Source: GCA-003244245 sp050699955
GTDB lineage: Bacteria > Actinomycetota > Actinomycetes > Mycobacteriales > Pseudonocardiaceae
NCBI GenBank assembly: GCA_050699955.1
Contig: JBOHGD010000013.1
Location: 1 to 64,000, forward strand
Direction: 5' to 3'
DNA length: 64,000 nt
Made by a program: the position numbers and the translations under genes. Shown in pieces: positions 36,189 through 46,622 of this stretch. Positions within the stretch are counted from its first letter, which is position 1. Each line of letters starts with the position of its first letter. Below the pieces are notes generated by a model that worked only from the letters and a program-made list of their open reading frames with translations, did not search any database and had not been told where the DNA came from.

Positions 36189-37048
36189 GCCGCCGTCCGC
36201 TGCGCCTTGCCGTGCGCGAAGCGGAACACATCCTCACCGACGCGGGAGTCGCCTCCCCTCGGGTGGACGCCGAGTTCCTGGCCGCGCATGTGCTCGGCGT
36301 ACCGCGCGGCCGGCTGCCGATGGTCCCGCTGATCGATCCACCGGTGGTCGAGGCCCTGCGCACGCTGGTGATGCAGCGCGCCGCACGAGTGCCGTTGCAG
36401 CACCTCACCGGGACCGCCGTGCTGGGTGACGTCGAGCTGGCCGTCGGGCCCGGGGTGTTCATCCCGCGGCCGGAGACCGAGTTACTGCTGGTCTGGGGGC
36501 TAGCTCTGCTGGCTGACGTGGCGCGGCCCGTGGTGGTCGATCTGTGCACCGGCTCCGGTGCGCTGGCTCTGGCCCTGGCGCACGCCCGCCCCGACGCCGA
36601 GGTGCACGCCGTGGATCTGGATCCGGTGGCGCTGAGCTGGGCGCGCCGCAACGCCGACACCCACGCTGCGTCCGGCGGTACTGCGGTGACGCTGCACTGC
36701 GGAGACGTCGGTGCCCCGGAACTGCTCGGCGCGCTGAACGGGCTGGCGCATCTGGTGCTGTGCAACCCACCTTATGTGCCGGTGGGGACCGTAGTGGCGC
36801 CCGAGGTCTGGCTGCACGACCCGCCGTCCGCCGTCTTCGCGGGCCAGGACGGACTCGGCGTGATCCAGCACGTGGTGCACACCGGAACCCGGTTGCTGCG
36901 CGGTGGCGGGGGCATCGCCATCGAGCACGACGACTCGCACGCCGAAGCCGTCCCAGCGCTGCTGGCGGCGCGGCGGGGACTCACCGATGTGACCGGCCGT
37001 CTCGATCTCGCGGGGCGGCCTCGCTTCGCCACCGCCCGACGCCGCTAG
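36185..37048 (+). CDS. prmC: Release factor glutamine methyltransferase
   Basis: 287 aa. N5-methylates the glutamine of the GGQ motif in release factors using S-adenosylmethionine. The N-terminal helical substrate-binding domain is followed by a Rossmann methyltransferase domain with VVVDLCTGSGALALALA and the catalytic NPPY in LVLCNPPYVPV. It is coupled to prfA (ATGA at 36185). Its 3' end overlaps that of the convergent SGNH hydrolase gene by 4 bp. Confidence 0.95.
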   Translation: MSRRPLRLAVREAEHILTDAGVASPRVDAEFLAAHVLGVPRGRLPMVPLIDPPVVEALRTLVMQRAARVPLQHLTGTAVLGDVELAVGPGVFIPRPETELLLVWGLALLADVARPVVVDLCTGSGALALALAHARPDAEVHAVDLDPVALSWARRNADTHAASGGTAVTLHCGDVGAPELLGALNGLAHLVLCNPPYVPVGTVVAPEVWLHDPPSAVFAGQDGLGVIQHVVHTGTRLLRGGGGIAIEHDDSHAEAVPALLAARRGLTDVTGRLDLAGRPRFATARRR

Positions 37049-37986
37049 TCGGCCGGAAGGCTGCGGATGGTGCTGAGCGTGAGGTCAGCGACCGCCCGCA
37101 TGCCGTTCTCATTGGGGTGCCACGGAAAGGCCGGGGCGGTGGGGACAAGTCCCTCCACCCACTTCTCCGCGGGCGGCTGGCAGCTGTCGTGCCCCATCGA
37201 GGCGCCGTACACGTCGACGAACGTCGCGCCGTTCTCCTTGGCCTGCGTGGCGAGCATCTTGGTGAGCTGCTGCTCAATGCCGTTCAGGTACGGCACGTCA
37301 CCACGGCTGACCGGGACCACCGGCCAGCACCAGCCCGTCTGGGGCAGCATCCGCAGATAGCCCACCAGCAGCACGGTCGCGTGCGGGGAGCGCTCCCGGA
37401 CTCCCTGGAGCACCTTGGCGACCCGCGGCGCAGCGGCGATGATGCGTTCGGCGTAGACGTCCGAGCCACCCGCGGTGGCCTGCCGTTGGCACGGGTTCCC
37501 GAGCGGGTCGGTGAAACTGAGCCGGCCACAGGTCAGGGCCATGTCGCCGAACCCGATGTCGTTGCCGCTGATACTCACCGTGACCAGGTTGGTGTCCGCG
37601 CGCAGCGCGTCGAACTGCGGCGCATTGCTGCCGAGCGGGATCTTCTGCGCGATTGTCATGTCCACGGTCGTCGCCGCGCTACAGGTCACGTCCACGTACT
37701 GGCCGACGCCGAGGCCCGTGGCCACCAGTGCGGGGTAGTTGCGGGTGGATCGGGCGCAGCCGAGCGGGTCGTCACGCTGCATCGGGATGAACGGGCCTGC
37801 CGCGAACGAGTCGCCGAGCGCAACGTAGTGCCCGGTCCCTCTGAGCGTGTCGGCCAGCGAGCTCTTGTGGGTGACTGTGCTCGCCCCGGCGCCCGTGGTC
37901 GGCTGGGCAGCGGCGGCGGAAGCGGCCCCGAGCAGTGCCAGCAGGGTGGCGAGAGCAACGACGTTGAAGCGGCGACGCCCGGGCAT
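37045..37986 (-). CDS. Secreted SGNH-family lipase/esterase
   Basis: 313 aa on the reverse strand. A signal peptide (FNVVALATLLALLGAASAAAAQP) is followed by an SGNH hydrolase domain: block I YVALGDSFAAG with the nucleophilic serine, block III VSISGNDIGFG and block V FPWHPNENGM with the catalytic His. Three Cys pairs suggest disulfides, as in Streptomyces secreted lipases. The exported product should hydrolyse ester substrates outside the cell. ATG 37986 is selected because it starts just before the signal peptide, although the frame extends far upstream. It interrupts the otherwise mycobacteria-like gene order. Confidence 0.88.
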   Translation of the reverse strand: MPGRRRFNVVALATLLALLGAASAAAAQPTTGAGASTVTHKSSLADTLRGTGHYVALGDSFAAGPFIPMQRDDPLGCARSTRNYPALVATGLGVGQYVDVTCSAATTVDMTIAQKIPLGSNAPQFDALRADTNLVTVSISGNDIGFGDMALTCGRLSFTDPLGNPCQRQATAGGSDVYAERIIAAAPRVAKVLQGVRERSPHATVLLVGYLRMLPQTGWCWPVVPVSRGDVPYLNGIEQQLTKMLATQAKENGATFVDVYGASMGHDSCQPPAEKWVEGLVPTAPAFPWHPNENGMRAVADLTLSTIRSLPAD

Positions 37987-38100
37987 CCCGAACCCCCAAT
38001 GCTTGATGATGCGCTCTCGGATCGTGCCTGGCCCATCACGGACTGTCAACGCCATCACCCGTCGATCGAGGGACAGAGGGCGCCCGTACGCTGCTGATCC

Positions 38101-38748
38101 GTGAGCACCGTTTATGACTGCGCTCAGCCCGACACCCGCGCCGCCGGGCTGGTCGCGGCTGCTGGCGCGACTCGGGCAGGCCAGCTCGTGGTCCTGCCCA
38201 CCGACACCGTCTACGGCCTGGGCTGTGATGCCTTCTCCTCGACGGCCGTGCGGGGGCTGCTCGATGCCAAGGAGCGGGGACGGGACATGCCGGTGCCCGT
38301 GCTGGTGGGTTCCTGGTCCACCGTGGACGGTCTGGTGCTCGGTGTGCCATCGCAGGCCCGGCAGCTGATCGAGGCGTTCTGGCCCGGCGGACTGTCGATC
38401 GTGCTGCCGCACGCGCCCTCGCTGGCCTGGGACCTCGGTGATACCCGCGGCACCGTCATGCTGCGGATGCCGCTGCATCCGGTCGCCATCGAGCTGCTCC
38501 GCGACGCGGGTCCGATGGCCGTGTCGAGCGCCAACCGTTCGGGGCACCCACCCGCGCTCAGCGTCGAGCAGGCCCGCGAGCAACTCGCCGAGCGGGTGCC
38601 CGTGTACCTCGACGGCGGCCCTTGCGGCGGACAAGCCTCGACCATCGTGGATCTCACCGGCGACGAGCCCGTCGTACTGCGGGAAGGCGCCGTCGGGGCC
38701 ATCCAGATCGGCCAAGTCCTCGGCCTGACCGTGCGGGTCGCCCACTAG
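38101..38748 (+). CDS. tsaC: L-threonylcarbamoyladenylate synthase (TsaC/Sua5 family)
   Basis: 215 aa. Makes threonylcarbamoyl-AMP from threonine, bicarbonate and ATP for the t6A37 modification of ANN-decoding tRNAs. YrdC-domain motifs are present: VLPTDTVYGLGCDAFSS, KERGRDMPVPVLVGS, FWPGGLSIVLP and MAVSSANRSGHPPALS. GTG 38101 has TACGCT 8 nt upstream and no ribosome site, so the message is probably leaderless. Its position after prmC is conserved with mycobacteria. Confidence 0.94.
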   Translation: MSTVYDCAQPDTRAAGLVAAAGATRAGQLVVLPTDTVYGLGCDAFSSTAVRGLLDAKERGRDMPVPVLVGSWSTVDGLVLGVPSQARQLIEAFWPGGLSIVLPHAPSLAWDLGDTRGTVMLRMPLHPVAIELLRDAGPMAVSSANRSGHPPALSVEQAREQLAERVPVYLDGGPCGGQASTIVDLTGDEPVVLREGAVGAIQIGQVLGLTVRVAH

Positions 38749-38760
38749 TCCTTACCCCGC

Positions 38761-38824
38761 GTGTCCGTCTCCGGTGCCCGGTGTGTCCGTCTCTGGTGCC
38801 CGGTCCGTCGGCCCCTGGTGCCCG
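38761..38824 (+). repeat. Imperfect 20-22 bp direct repeats between tsaC and glyA
   Basis: Three tandem units, each ending CTGGTGCCCG or CCGGTGCCCG and beginning GTGTCCGTCT or GTCCGTCGGC, occupy 38761-38824, with a degenerate fourth unit after them. They lie in the 152-bp gap before glyA. No coding or regulatory role is evident. Confidence 0.6.
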
Positions 38825-38900
38825 GTGTCCGGTGTTGTCTCGACGCTGAGCCGCCACGGGTACGGTGAGCGGGGCAGCCGCACCACACCGAGGAGACAAC

Positions 38901-40181
38901 GTGAGCACGCCGTTCTGGGGCCCCGACTTCGATGAGCTGACCGGCACCGATCCCGAGATCGCCGCGGTCATCCTTGGCGAGCTCGACCGGCTGCGCAGCG
39001 GGCTGCAGCTCATCGCGAGTGAGAACTTCACCAGTCCGGCTGTGCTGGCCGCGCTGGGCTCGACGCTGTCGAACAAGTACGCCGAGGGTTACCCGGGACG
39101 GCGCTACTACGGCGGCTGCGACGAGGTGGACAAGGCCGAGAGCATCGGTATCGAGCGAGCCAAGGAGCTCTTCGGCGCCGAGCACGCGAACCTGCAACCA
39201 CACTCCGGCGCGAGCGCGAACCTCGCCGTCTACGCGGCGTTCTGCCAGCCCGGTGACAAGGTGCTGGCGATGTCGTTGCCGCACGGCGGGCACCTCACGC
39301 ACGGCTCGAAGGTGAGCTTCTCCGGCAGGTGGTTCACCCCGGTGCCGTACACGGTGCGCAAGGACACCGAGCTCATCGACTACGACGAGGTCCGCGACCT
39401 GGCTATCGAGCACCGCCCCAAGATGATCATCGCAGGCGCGACCGCGTACCCCCGGCTGATCGACTTCGCGACCTTCCGCGAGATCGCCGACGAGGTCGGT
39501 GCGATTCTGCTGGTCGACGCGGCGCACTTCATCGGGCTGGTCGCAGGCAAGGCGATCCCTTCACCCGTGCCGTACGCCGACGTCGTCTCCTTCACCACGC
39601 ACAAGGTGTTCCGTGGCCCACGAGGCGGCATGATCATCTCCCGGGAGCAGCACGCCAAGGCGATCGACAAGGCGATTTTCCCGTTCAGCCAGGGCGGGCC
39701 GTTGATGCATTCGGTGGCGGCCAAGGCGGTGGCGCTCAAGGAGGCGGCCGGCCCGGCCTACAAGGCCTACGCGGCCCAGGTGGTGGCCAACGCAGCCGCG
39801 CTGGCCAAGGGCCTGGAGGACGAGGGCATGCGCGCGGTGTCCGGTGGTACCGACACCCATCTCGCGCTGATCGACCTGCGGGGTCTCGGGATCACCGGCG
39901 CCGAGGCTGAGGCGCGCACCGGGGCGGCCCGGATCGTGTTGAACAAGAACGCCATCCCCTACGATCCCGCCCCCCCGATGACCGCGTCCGGTATCCGGGT
40001 CGGCACGCCGGCGGTCACCACCCAGGGCATGACCGAGTCCGATATGACCGAGATCGCGAACCTGATCAGCCGGGCGGTCCGTGCCGAGCGGGGCACCGAG
40101 GCGGGTGAGCGCGAACTCGCCGCGATCGCCGAGGCGGTGGGCACGCTCGTCGCCGCCAAACCGGCCTACCCGCGAGGCTGA
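38901..40181 (+). CDS. glyA: Serine hydroxymethyltransferase
   Basis: 426 aa. PLP enzyme interconverting serine and glycine with tetrahydrofolate. Recognised by LQLIASENFTSPAVLAALGS, YPGRRYYGGCDEVDKAE, the PLP lysine in VSFTTHKVFRGPRGG and the C-terminal IRVGTPAVTTQGM. GTG 38901 has AGGAGA 5-10 nt upstream. M. tuberculosis has no glyA at this locus, so it is an addition to the shared block. A glycine/serine C1 supply next to threonine genes may be coincidental. Confidence 0.95.
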   Translation: MSTPFWGPDFDELTGTDPEIAAVILGELDRLRSGLQLIASENFTSPAVLAALGSTLSNKYAEGYPGRRYYGGCDEVDKAESIGIERAKELFGAEHANLQPHSGASANLAVYAAFCQPGDKVLAMSLPHGGHLTHGSKVSFSGRWFTPVPYTVRKDTELIDYDEVRDLAIEHRPKMIIAGATAYPRLIDFATFREIADEVGAILLVDAAHFIGLVAGKAIPSPVPYADVVSFTTHKVFRGPRGGMIISREQHAKAIDKAIFPFSQGGPLMHSVAAKAVALKEAAGPAYKAYAAQVVANAAALAKGLEDEGMRAVSGGTDTHLALIDLRGLGITGAEAEARTGAARIVLNKNAIPYDPAPPMTASGIRVGTPAVTTQGMTESDMTEIANLISRAVRAERGTEAGERELAAIAEAVGTLVAAKPAYPRG

Positions 40182-40207
40182 GGGTCACCGGCACTAGCCT
40201 GGCTGCC

Positions 40208-41362
40208 GTGGGACCCATGCCCGCACCCGCCGGATTGCCTCTTCGGGAGTACCTGCTGGTCGGTCTCACCGCCGCAGTGGTGACTTTTCTGCTCACCGGG
40301 CTGGTGCGACTACTGGCGCTGCGCACTGGTGCGGTGGCCAAGCCACGGGACCGCGATGTACACCTCGCCCCGATCCCGCGGCTCGGCGGGCTGGCGATGT
40401 ACGGCGGCATCCTCGCCGGAGTGCTGCTGTCCCACCAGTTGCCGGTGTTGCGCTCGGCATTCCAGTTCTCCTCGGACGTGGTGGCGGTGCTGATCGCGGG
40501 CGGGATCATCGTGCTGGTCGGCGCGCTGGACGACCGCTTCGAGCTGGACGCGCTGACCAAGTTCGCCGGGCAGGTCACCGCCGCCGGGATGCTGGTGCTC
40601 TTCGGCGTGCAGTGGTTCCTCTTCTGGGTGCCCTGGAACGGCAGCGCCTCTTCCCCCGGCTCGGTGCTCATTCTGGGGCAGGATCAGGCGGTGCTACTCA
40701 CGGTGGCGCTCGCGGTGGTCCTGGTGAACGCGATGAACTTCGTCGACGGGTTGGACGGCCTGGCCGCGGGCATCGGGCTGATCGCCGCGGTGGCCATCGG
40801 CGCGTTCTCGCTGCAACTGCTGGCGCGATCCGGGGGAAGCGTGTCCGCCTACCCGCCGACGCTGATCGCCGCCCTGACCGCCGGCGCCTGCCTGGGTTTC
40901 CTGCCGCACAACTTCCAGCCTGCTCGGATCTTCATGGGCGACTCCGGAGCGATGCTCATCGGCCTGATGCTGGCCGCGGCATCGACCAGCGCCTCGGGCA
41001 GGGTCGATATCAACACCTACGGTGCCACCGATGTGCTCGCGCTGTTCTCCCCGTTGCTGGTGGTTGCCGCGGTGCTGTTCGTCCCGCTGCTGGACCTGCT
41101 GCTCGCCGTGGTGCGTCGTACCAGGGCGGGTCGCAGCCCGTTCGCGGCCGACAAACTGCACCTGCACCACCGGTTACTGGAGATCGGGCACTCGCACCGC
41201 AGGGCCGTGCTGCTGATCTACTTCTGGGCCGCGCTGCTCGCCTTCGGCGCGGTCGCATTGACCCTGTTCGACGTGTTCGTGGTGGTGTGGGGGATCGCGC
41301 TCGGGTTGCTGATCGCCGTGCTCAGCTCGGTGATCCCGCGGTTGCGCCGGGCTGAACAATGA
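40208..41362 (+). CDS. wecA: Polyprenyl-phosphate N-acetylglucosamine-1-phosphate transferase (WecA/Rfe family)
   Basis: 384 aa, about 10-11 membrane segments. Transfers a sugar-1-phosphate to decaprenyl phosphate on the inner face of the membrane; in mycobacteria the same-position gene (rfe, Rv1302) starts the arabinogalactan linker. Motifs: KPRDRDVHLAPIPRLGGLAM near the N terminus, the Asp-rich ALDDRFELDALTKF, MNFVDGLDGLAAG, and FMGDSGAMLIG, with a HLHHRLLEIGHSHRRAVL loop near the C terminus. GTG 40208 has TAGCCT 7 nt upstream, suggesting a leaderless transcript. It lies directly ahead of the ATP synthase operon. Confidence 0.9.
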   Translation: MGPMPAPAGLPLREYLLVGLTAAVVTFLLTGLVRLLALRTGAVAKPRDRDVHLAPIPRLGGLAMYGGILAGVLLSHQLPVLRSAFQFSSDVVAVLIAGGIIVLVGALDDRFELDALTKFAGQVTAAGMLVLFGVQWFLFWVPWNGSASSPGSVLILGQDQAVLLTVALAVVLVNAMNFVDGLDGLAAGIGLIAAVAIGAFSLQLLARSGGSVSAYPPTLIAALTAGACLGFLPHNFQPARIFMGDSGAMLIGLMLAAASTSASGRVDINTYGATDVLALFSPLLVVAAVLFVPLLDLLLAVVRRTRAGRSPFAADKLHLHHRLLEIGHSHRRAVLLIYFWAALLAFGAVALTLFDVFVVVWGIALGLLIAVLSSVIPRLRRAEQ

Positions 41363-41637
41363 GAGTTGATCAGGAGACCCGGGTCACTGCGCAGGCGCAG
41401 GCTGGATCCCAGTCGCGGAAGCGCAGCTAGGCGCAGGTGAGGGCTGAAAAGGTAGCGCCCAGCCGTGTGATACGGTCTCGTTCGAACCGGTCCGGGCTGA
41501 GCCCTGGCTGGGATTGAATCAGGCCGGCCCATCGACAGTGTTCGTGATTTCTTGCCATGCACGCTGTCCCTGGACTGCGAGGAGTGCCTTTGAGCGATGG
41601 CGCGGGTGATGCCATGCGCCCGCTGAGGTAGGTGGTC

Positions 41638-41847
41638 GTGGAGCACAGTGGCGACCCGAACCTCGCGACACTACTAGGCCTTGGGGCCGTAACTGCGGCG
41701 ATCCTCCTGGTCGGTCTGGGCCTTGGGTGGTTGGTCGACGAGGTAGCGGATACCCTCCCGGCATTTACGCTGGTCGGCTTGGCGCTCGGCATCGTCAGCG
41801 CGGGCATCTACATCTACGGCCAGTTCACGAAGTTCCTGAAGGAGTAA
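41638..41847 (+). CDS. Small AtpZ/AtpI-like membrane protein
   Basis: 69 aa from GTG 41638, with GAGGTAGGT a few nt upstream (GTG 41632 is an alternative). Two membrane segments (LLGLGAVTAAILLVGLGLGW and FTLVGLALGIVSAGIYIYGQ) joined by a short Asp/Glu-containing loop, the form of AtpZ-type proteins encoded at the head of ATP synthase operons. Such proteins assist Fo assembly or Mg uptake in some bacteria. The upstream 41363-41637 probably carries the operon promoter, but I found no clear -35/-10 pair. Confidence 0.7.
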   Translation: MEHSGDPNLATLLGLGAVTAAILLVGLGLGWLVDEVADTLPAFTLVGLALGIVSAGIYIYGQFTKFLKE

Positions 41848-41895
41848 CTCCGCACCCATGGTGTCGATACGCATCAGCCTATCGGAGGGCCAGTT

Positions 41896-42339
41896 GTGAT
41901 ACCGAACGTGACCGCCTCGCCGAGGGCGGCGATCAACCTACGTCTGGCGGCGATGGTCGCGGCGTGCGTCGGCGCCGTCGTTCTCGTGGTGCTGGCGCTG
42001 GTGGGCTACCCGCTGGTCGGCGCGTTCTGCTGTGCCGGGCTCGCGCTCGGAATGCTCAACACCACGCTGGTGCAGCGTTCCGCGGCGCGGTTCGCCGCCA
42101 TGGGCAACCCGAGCAAACGCCGGTTCGCCGGTGCGGTGCTCGCCCGGCTGACGTTGATCACCGTGCTCGCCATCGGCGTCGCCGCGTGGCGGCCGGAGGG
42201 TCTCGGGGTGTTCGCCGGGCTCGCCGGTTTCCAGCTACTGATGATTTTCATGGCGTCGGTCCCCCTGCTCAAGCAACTGCGCCAGTCAGAAGCCCAGAAT
42301 CAGTCGGGAGCCCAGAACCAGTCGGGAGCGCCGGTATGA
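41896..42339 (+). CDS. atpI: ATP synthase protein I homologue
   Basis: 147 aa with four predicted membrane segments and a polar repeat-like C-terminal tail (SEAQNQSGAQNQSGAPV). It corresponds in place and form to Rv1303 of M. tuberculosis, the AtpI-type gene upstream of atpB. AtpI is thought to help assemble the c-ring. GTG 41896 starts the frame; its stop overlaps atpB (ATGA). Confidence 0.75.
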   Translation: MIPNVTASPRAAINLRLAAMVAACVGAVVLVVLALVGYPLVGAFCCAGLALGMLNTTLVQRSAARFAAMGNPSKRRFAGAVLARLTLITVLAIGVAAWRPEGLGVFAGLAGFQLLMIFMASVPLLKQLRQSEAQNQSGAQNQSGAPV

Positions 42340-43064
42340 GTACGACGGTTCTGGCCGCGGGCGGCGGTGTCTCGGTCGGTGAGCACGTCGAATGGCATGC
42401 GCTGGGCCTGACATTCAACGCCGACACCGTGATCTCCACAGGGATCGCTGCGGTGATCGTCATCCTGGCCGGCTTCTACCTGGCCCGCAAGTCGACTTCG
42501 GGCGTGCCGAGTGGCGCGCAGCTGGTCTTCGAGACGGTGACCGACCAGGTGGAGCGCCAGGTGGAGAGCAACGTCGGTATCCGTACCGCGCCGTTCGTCG
42601 TGCCACTGGCGATCAGCCTGTTCTTCTTCATCTTGATCTCGAACTGGCTGTCGATCCTGCCGCATGCCTGGGAGGAGTACGTCCAGCCGCCGACGGCGGA
42701 CGTGAACCTCACCTTCGCGCTGTCCTTCTTTGTGATCATTCTGGTCCATATCACGGGTATCCGGGTCAAGGGCAAGCATTACTTCAAGCACTTCGTGCAG
42801 CCGTACCCGGCGATGTTCCCGTTCATCTTCCTCGAGGAGCTCGTCAAGCCCTTCACTCTCGCGCTTCGGCTCTTCGGCAACCTTCTGGCCGGCACCGTGA
42901 TGGTGGGTGTCATCTCGCTGATGCCCGCGGTCGTGCTGTGGCTGCCCACCACAGCCTGGAAGCTGTTCGACCTGTTCATCGGCCTGCTCCAGGCACTGAT
43001 CTTCGCCCTGCTGACGATCATCTACTTCGGCTTCGCCGCTGGCCAGGAGGAGGAGGCCCACTAA
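42336..43064 (+). CDS. atpB: F-type ATP synthase subunit a
   Basis: 242 aa, membrane subunit forming the proton half-channels beside the c-ring. The fourth/fifth helix region includes the essential arginine in KPFTLALRLFGNLLAG, and the C terminus ends in FALLTIIYFGFAAGQEEE. ATG 42336 overlaps the atpI stop; without this choice the open frame runs back to 41727. First structural gene of the operon atpBEFHAGDC. Confidence 0.96.
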   Translation: MSTTVLAAGGGVSVGEHVEWHALGLTFNADTVISTGIAAVIVILAGFYLARKSTSGVPSGAQLVFETVTDQVERQVESNVGIRTAPFVVPLAISLFFFILISNWLSILPHAWEEYVQPPTADVNLTFALSFFVIILVHITGIRVKGKHYFKHFVQPYPAMFPFIFLEELVKPFTLALRLFGNLLAGTVMVGVISLMPAVVLWLPTTAWKLFDLFIGLLQALIFALLTIIYFGFAAGQEEEAH

Positions 43065-43155
43065 ACGCCTGTCCATCGCGTCTGTGACCGCAGTCTTCCA
43101 GGCATCTTCCCACCCGGGGAGATGAGCCTAGTTTCAAGGAACAAGAGGGAAAGAC

Positions 43156-43440
43156 ATGAGTTTCTCTGCAATGCTCCTTGCCCAGCAGGGGGGCGACCTC
43201 AACGCTTCGATCAAGATGGCAGGTGCGTTCGTCGGCGGTGGCTTGGCGCTAGCCGGTGGCGCGATCGGCGCTGCGGTCGGTGACGGTCTGGCCGGTGGCG
43301 CGACCATCAGCGGCGTCGCCCGTCAGCCCGAGGCGCAGAGCCGGCTGTTCACCATCTTCTTCCTGACGGTGGGTCTGGTCGAGGCGATGTACTTCATCAA
43401 CCTCGCCTTCATGGCGTTGTTCGTCTTCGTGCTCGCCTGA
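43156..43440 (+). CDS. atpE: F-type ATP synthase subunit c
   Basis: 94 aa, two transmembrane helices forming the rotor ring. The Gly-rich first helix (GGGLALAGGAIGAAVGDG), the RQPEAQ loop and the proton-carrying glutamate E76 in TVGLVEAMYFINLAF are intact. The region round E76 resembles mycobacterial AtpE, the bedaquiline target, with Met instead of Ala at the residue after the Glu-Ala. AGAGGGAAAG precedes ATG 43156. Confidence 0.97.
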   Translation: MSFSAMLLAQQGGDLNASIKMAGAFVGGGLALAGGAIGAAVGDGLAGGATISGVARQPEAQSRLFTIFFLTVGLVEAMYFINLAFMALFVFVLA

Positions 43441-43462
43441 TCTGGTTGGGACAGCGATCCAT

Positions 43463-44038
43463 ATGAGTTCGTACACTGTGGCCGCCGGGGGCGGCGGTAA
43501 CCTCTTCTTAATCCCCAACGCGACGTTCTTCGTCGAGCTGCTGATCTTCCTGCTCGTGCTCGCCGTGCTCTGGCGTTACGTAGTGCCGCCGGTGAAGCGC
43601 GCTATGACCGAGCGTCAGGAGATGATCCGCAAGCAGATCGTCGAGAGCGAGCAGGCCCGCAATCGCCTGCAGCAGGCCGAGGCCCGGTACAAGGAGGCCT
43701 TGACCGAGGCGCGGGTTGAGGCGGCCAAGATCCGCGAGGCTGCCCGGGCCGATGCGCAGGCGATCAAGGACGAGATGCGCCAGCAGGCCGACCAGGAGGT
43801 CGCCAGGATCCAGCAGCGTGGTGAGGAGCAGCTGGCCACTCAGCGCGAGCAGGTGGTGCGCGAGCTGCGCGCCGAGGTCGGACGGCTCGCCGTCGAGCTG
43901 GCCAGCCGGATCGTCGGTGAGTCGTTGACCGACGATGCCCGCCGCGCAGGCACGGTCGACCGCTTCCTGGAGGAGCTGGAGCGCATGGCGGCTACCGACG
44001 GGGCGGCTTCGGTCCCCATCGGGCAGGGGAAGCGTTGA
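43463..44038 (+). CDS. atpF: F-type ATP synthase subunit b
   Basis: 191 aa, peripheral-stalk subunit. One N-terminal membrane helix (FFVELLIFLLVLAVLWRYVV) is followed by a long charged coiled coil (ARNRLQQAEARYKEALTEAR onward) that binds delta. The stop overlaps atpH in TGATG. Unlike mycobacteria, where a second b-type sequence is fused to delta, b and delta are separate here. Confidence 0.94.
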   Translation: MSSYTVAAGGGGNLFLIPNATFFVELLIFLLVLAVLWRYVVPPVKRAMTERQEMIRKQIVESEQARNRLQQAEARYKEALTEARVEAAKIREAARADAQAIKDEMRQQADQEVARIQQRGEEQLATQREQVVRELRAEVGRLAVELASRIVGESLTDDARRAGTVDRFLEELERMAATDGAASVPIGQGKR

Positions 44039-44856
44039 TGCAGCCTGCCAGCAGAGCCGCACTGGCCACCGTCCGCGAGCGGGTCGAGGAACGGATCGCC
44101 GCTGCCGATGCCGAGGACCTGGAACGCCTGGGCACCGAACTGGGCAGTGTCGCGATGGTGTTCGGCCACGAGACGGTGATCCGGCGGCACCTCGCCGATT
44201 CCTCGGCCCCTGTGGGGACCCGCCGGGCGATGGTCGAGGCACTACTGCGTGGCAAAGTGAGTCGGCTGACCCTGGAAACGCTGTACGACGTGGTGACGCA
44301 GCGCTGGTCGCGGCCGCTGGATCTGGTCGACGGGCTCGAAGAGCTGGCCAGGCAGTCGCTTCTGGCGCTCGCCGAGCGGGACGAGAGCCTTTCCGATGTC
44401 GAGGACGAGCTGTTCCGGTTCGGCCGCATCCTGGCCGCCGAGCCGAGCCTGGCAATCCTGCTGAGCGACGAGTCGGCAGCGGTGCAGCGGCGCCTCGCGC
44501 TCCTGGACACCGTGCTGGCCGGCCGTACTCGGTCGGTGACCCGCCTGCTGCTCGAGCAGGCCGTCCGCGCACTGCGGCGGCGCCACCTCGAGGAGATCGT
44601 CGAGGAGCTCGTGGATCGGGCCGCGGCCCGGCGCGAGCGCTCGGTCGCCCATGTCAGTGCCGGTGGCCCGCTGTCGCAGCGGCAGGAACAGCGGCTGCTC
44701 GATGCCCTTGGCCAGGTTTACCAGCGGTCGATCTCGCTCAAGGTCGAGCTCGACCCCGAGCTGCTCGGTGGCCTGGTGATCCGGGTGGGCGACGAGGTGA
44801 TCGACGGCAGCATCGCCGGACGGCTGCAGAAGGCCTACCAGTGTCTGCCCCGATGA
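44038..44856 (+). CDS. atpH: F-type ATP synthase subunit delta
   Basis: 272 aa, peripheral-stalk subunit joining b to the top of the alpha-beta head. C-terminal conserved block: VELDPELLGGLVIRVGDEVI then DGSIAGRLQK. The length equals that of other long actinobacterial delta subunits (about 270 aa against 180 in E. coli). ATG 44038 is taken from the TGATG junction with atpF. A gap of 112 bases precedes atpA. Confidence 0.94.
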   Translation: MQPASRAALATVRERVEERIAAADAEDLERLGTELGSVAMVFGHETVIRRHLADSSAPVGTRRAMVEALLRGKVSRLTLETLYDVVTQRWSRPLDLVDGLEELARQSLLALAERDESLSDVEDELFRFGRILAAEPSLAILLSDESAAVQRRLALLDTVLAGRTRSVTRLLLEQAVRALRRRHLEEIVEELVDRAAARRERSVAHVSAGGPLSQRQEQRLLDALGQVYQRSISLKVELDPELLGGLVIRVGDEVIDGSIAGRLQKAYQCLPR

Positions 44857-44968
44857 GCGCACCAGTGAATGCACCAGCGGGCGCGCCGGTGAATGCCATC
44901 GGGAGACGTTCGGTGTCCGGGTACCGCACGATGAACACGCGAAACAACGAGAGCAGGGACCGATAGCC

Positions 44969-46615
<1,647 letters not shown>

Positions 46616-46622
46616 CGCGACG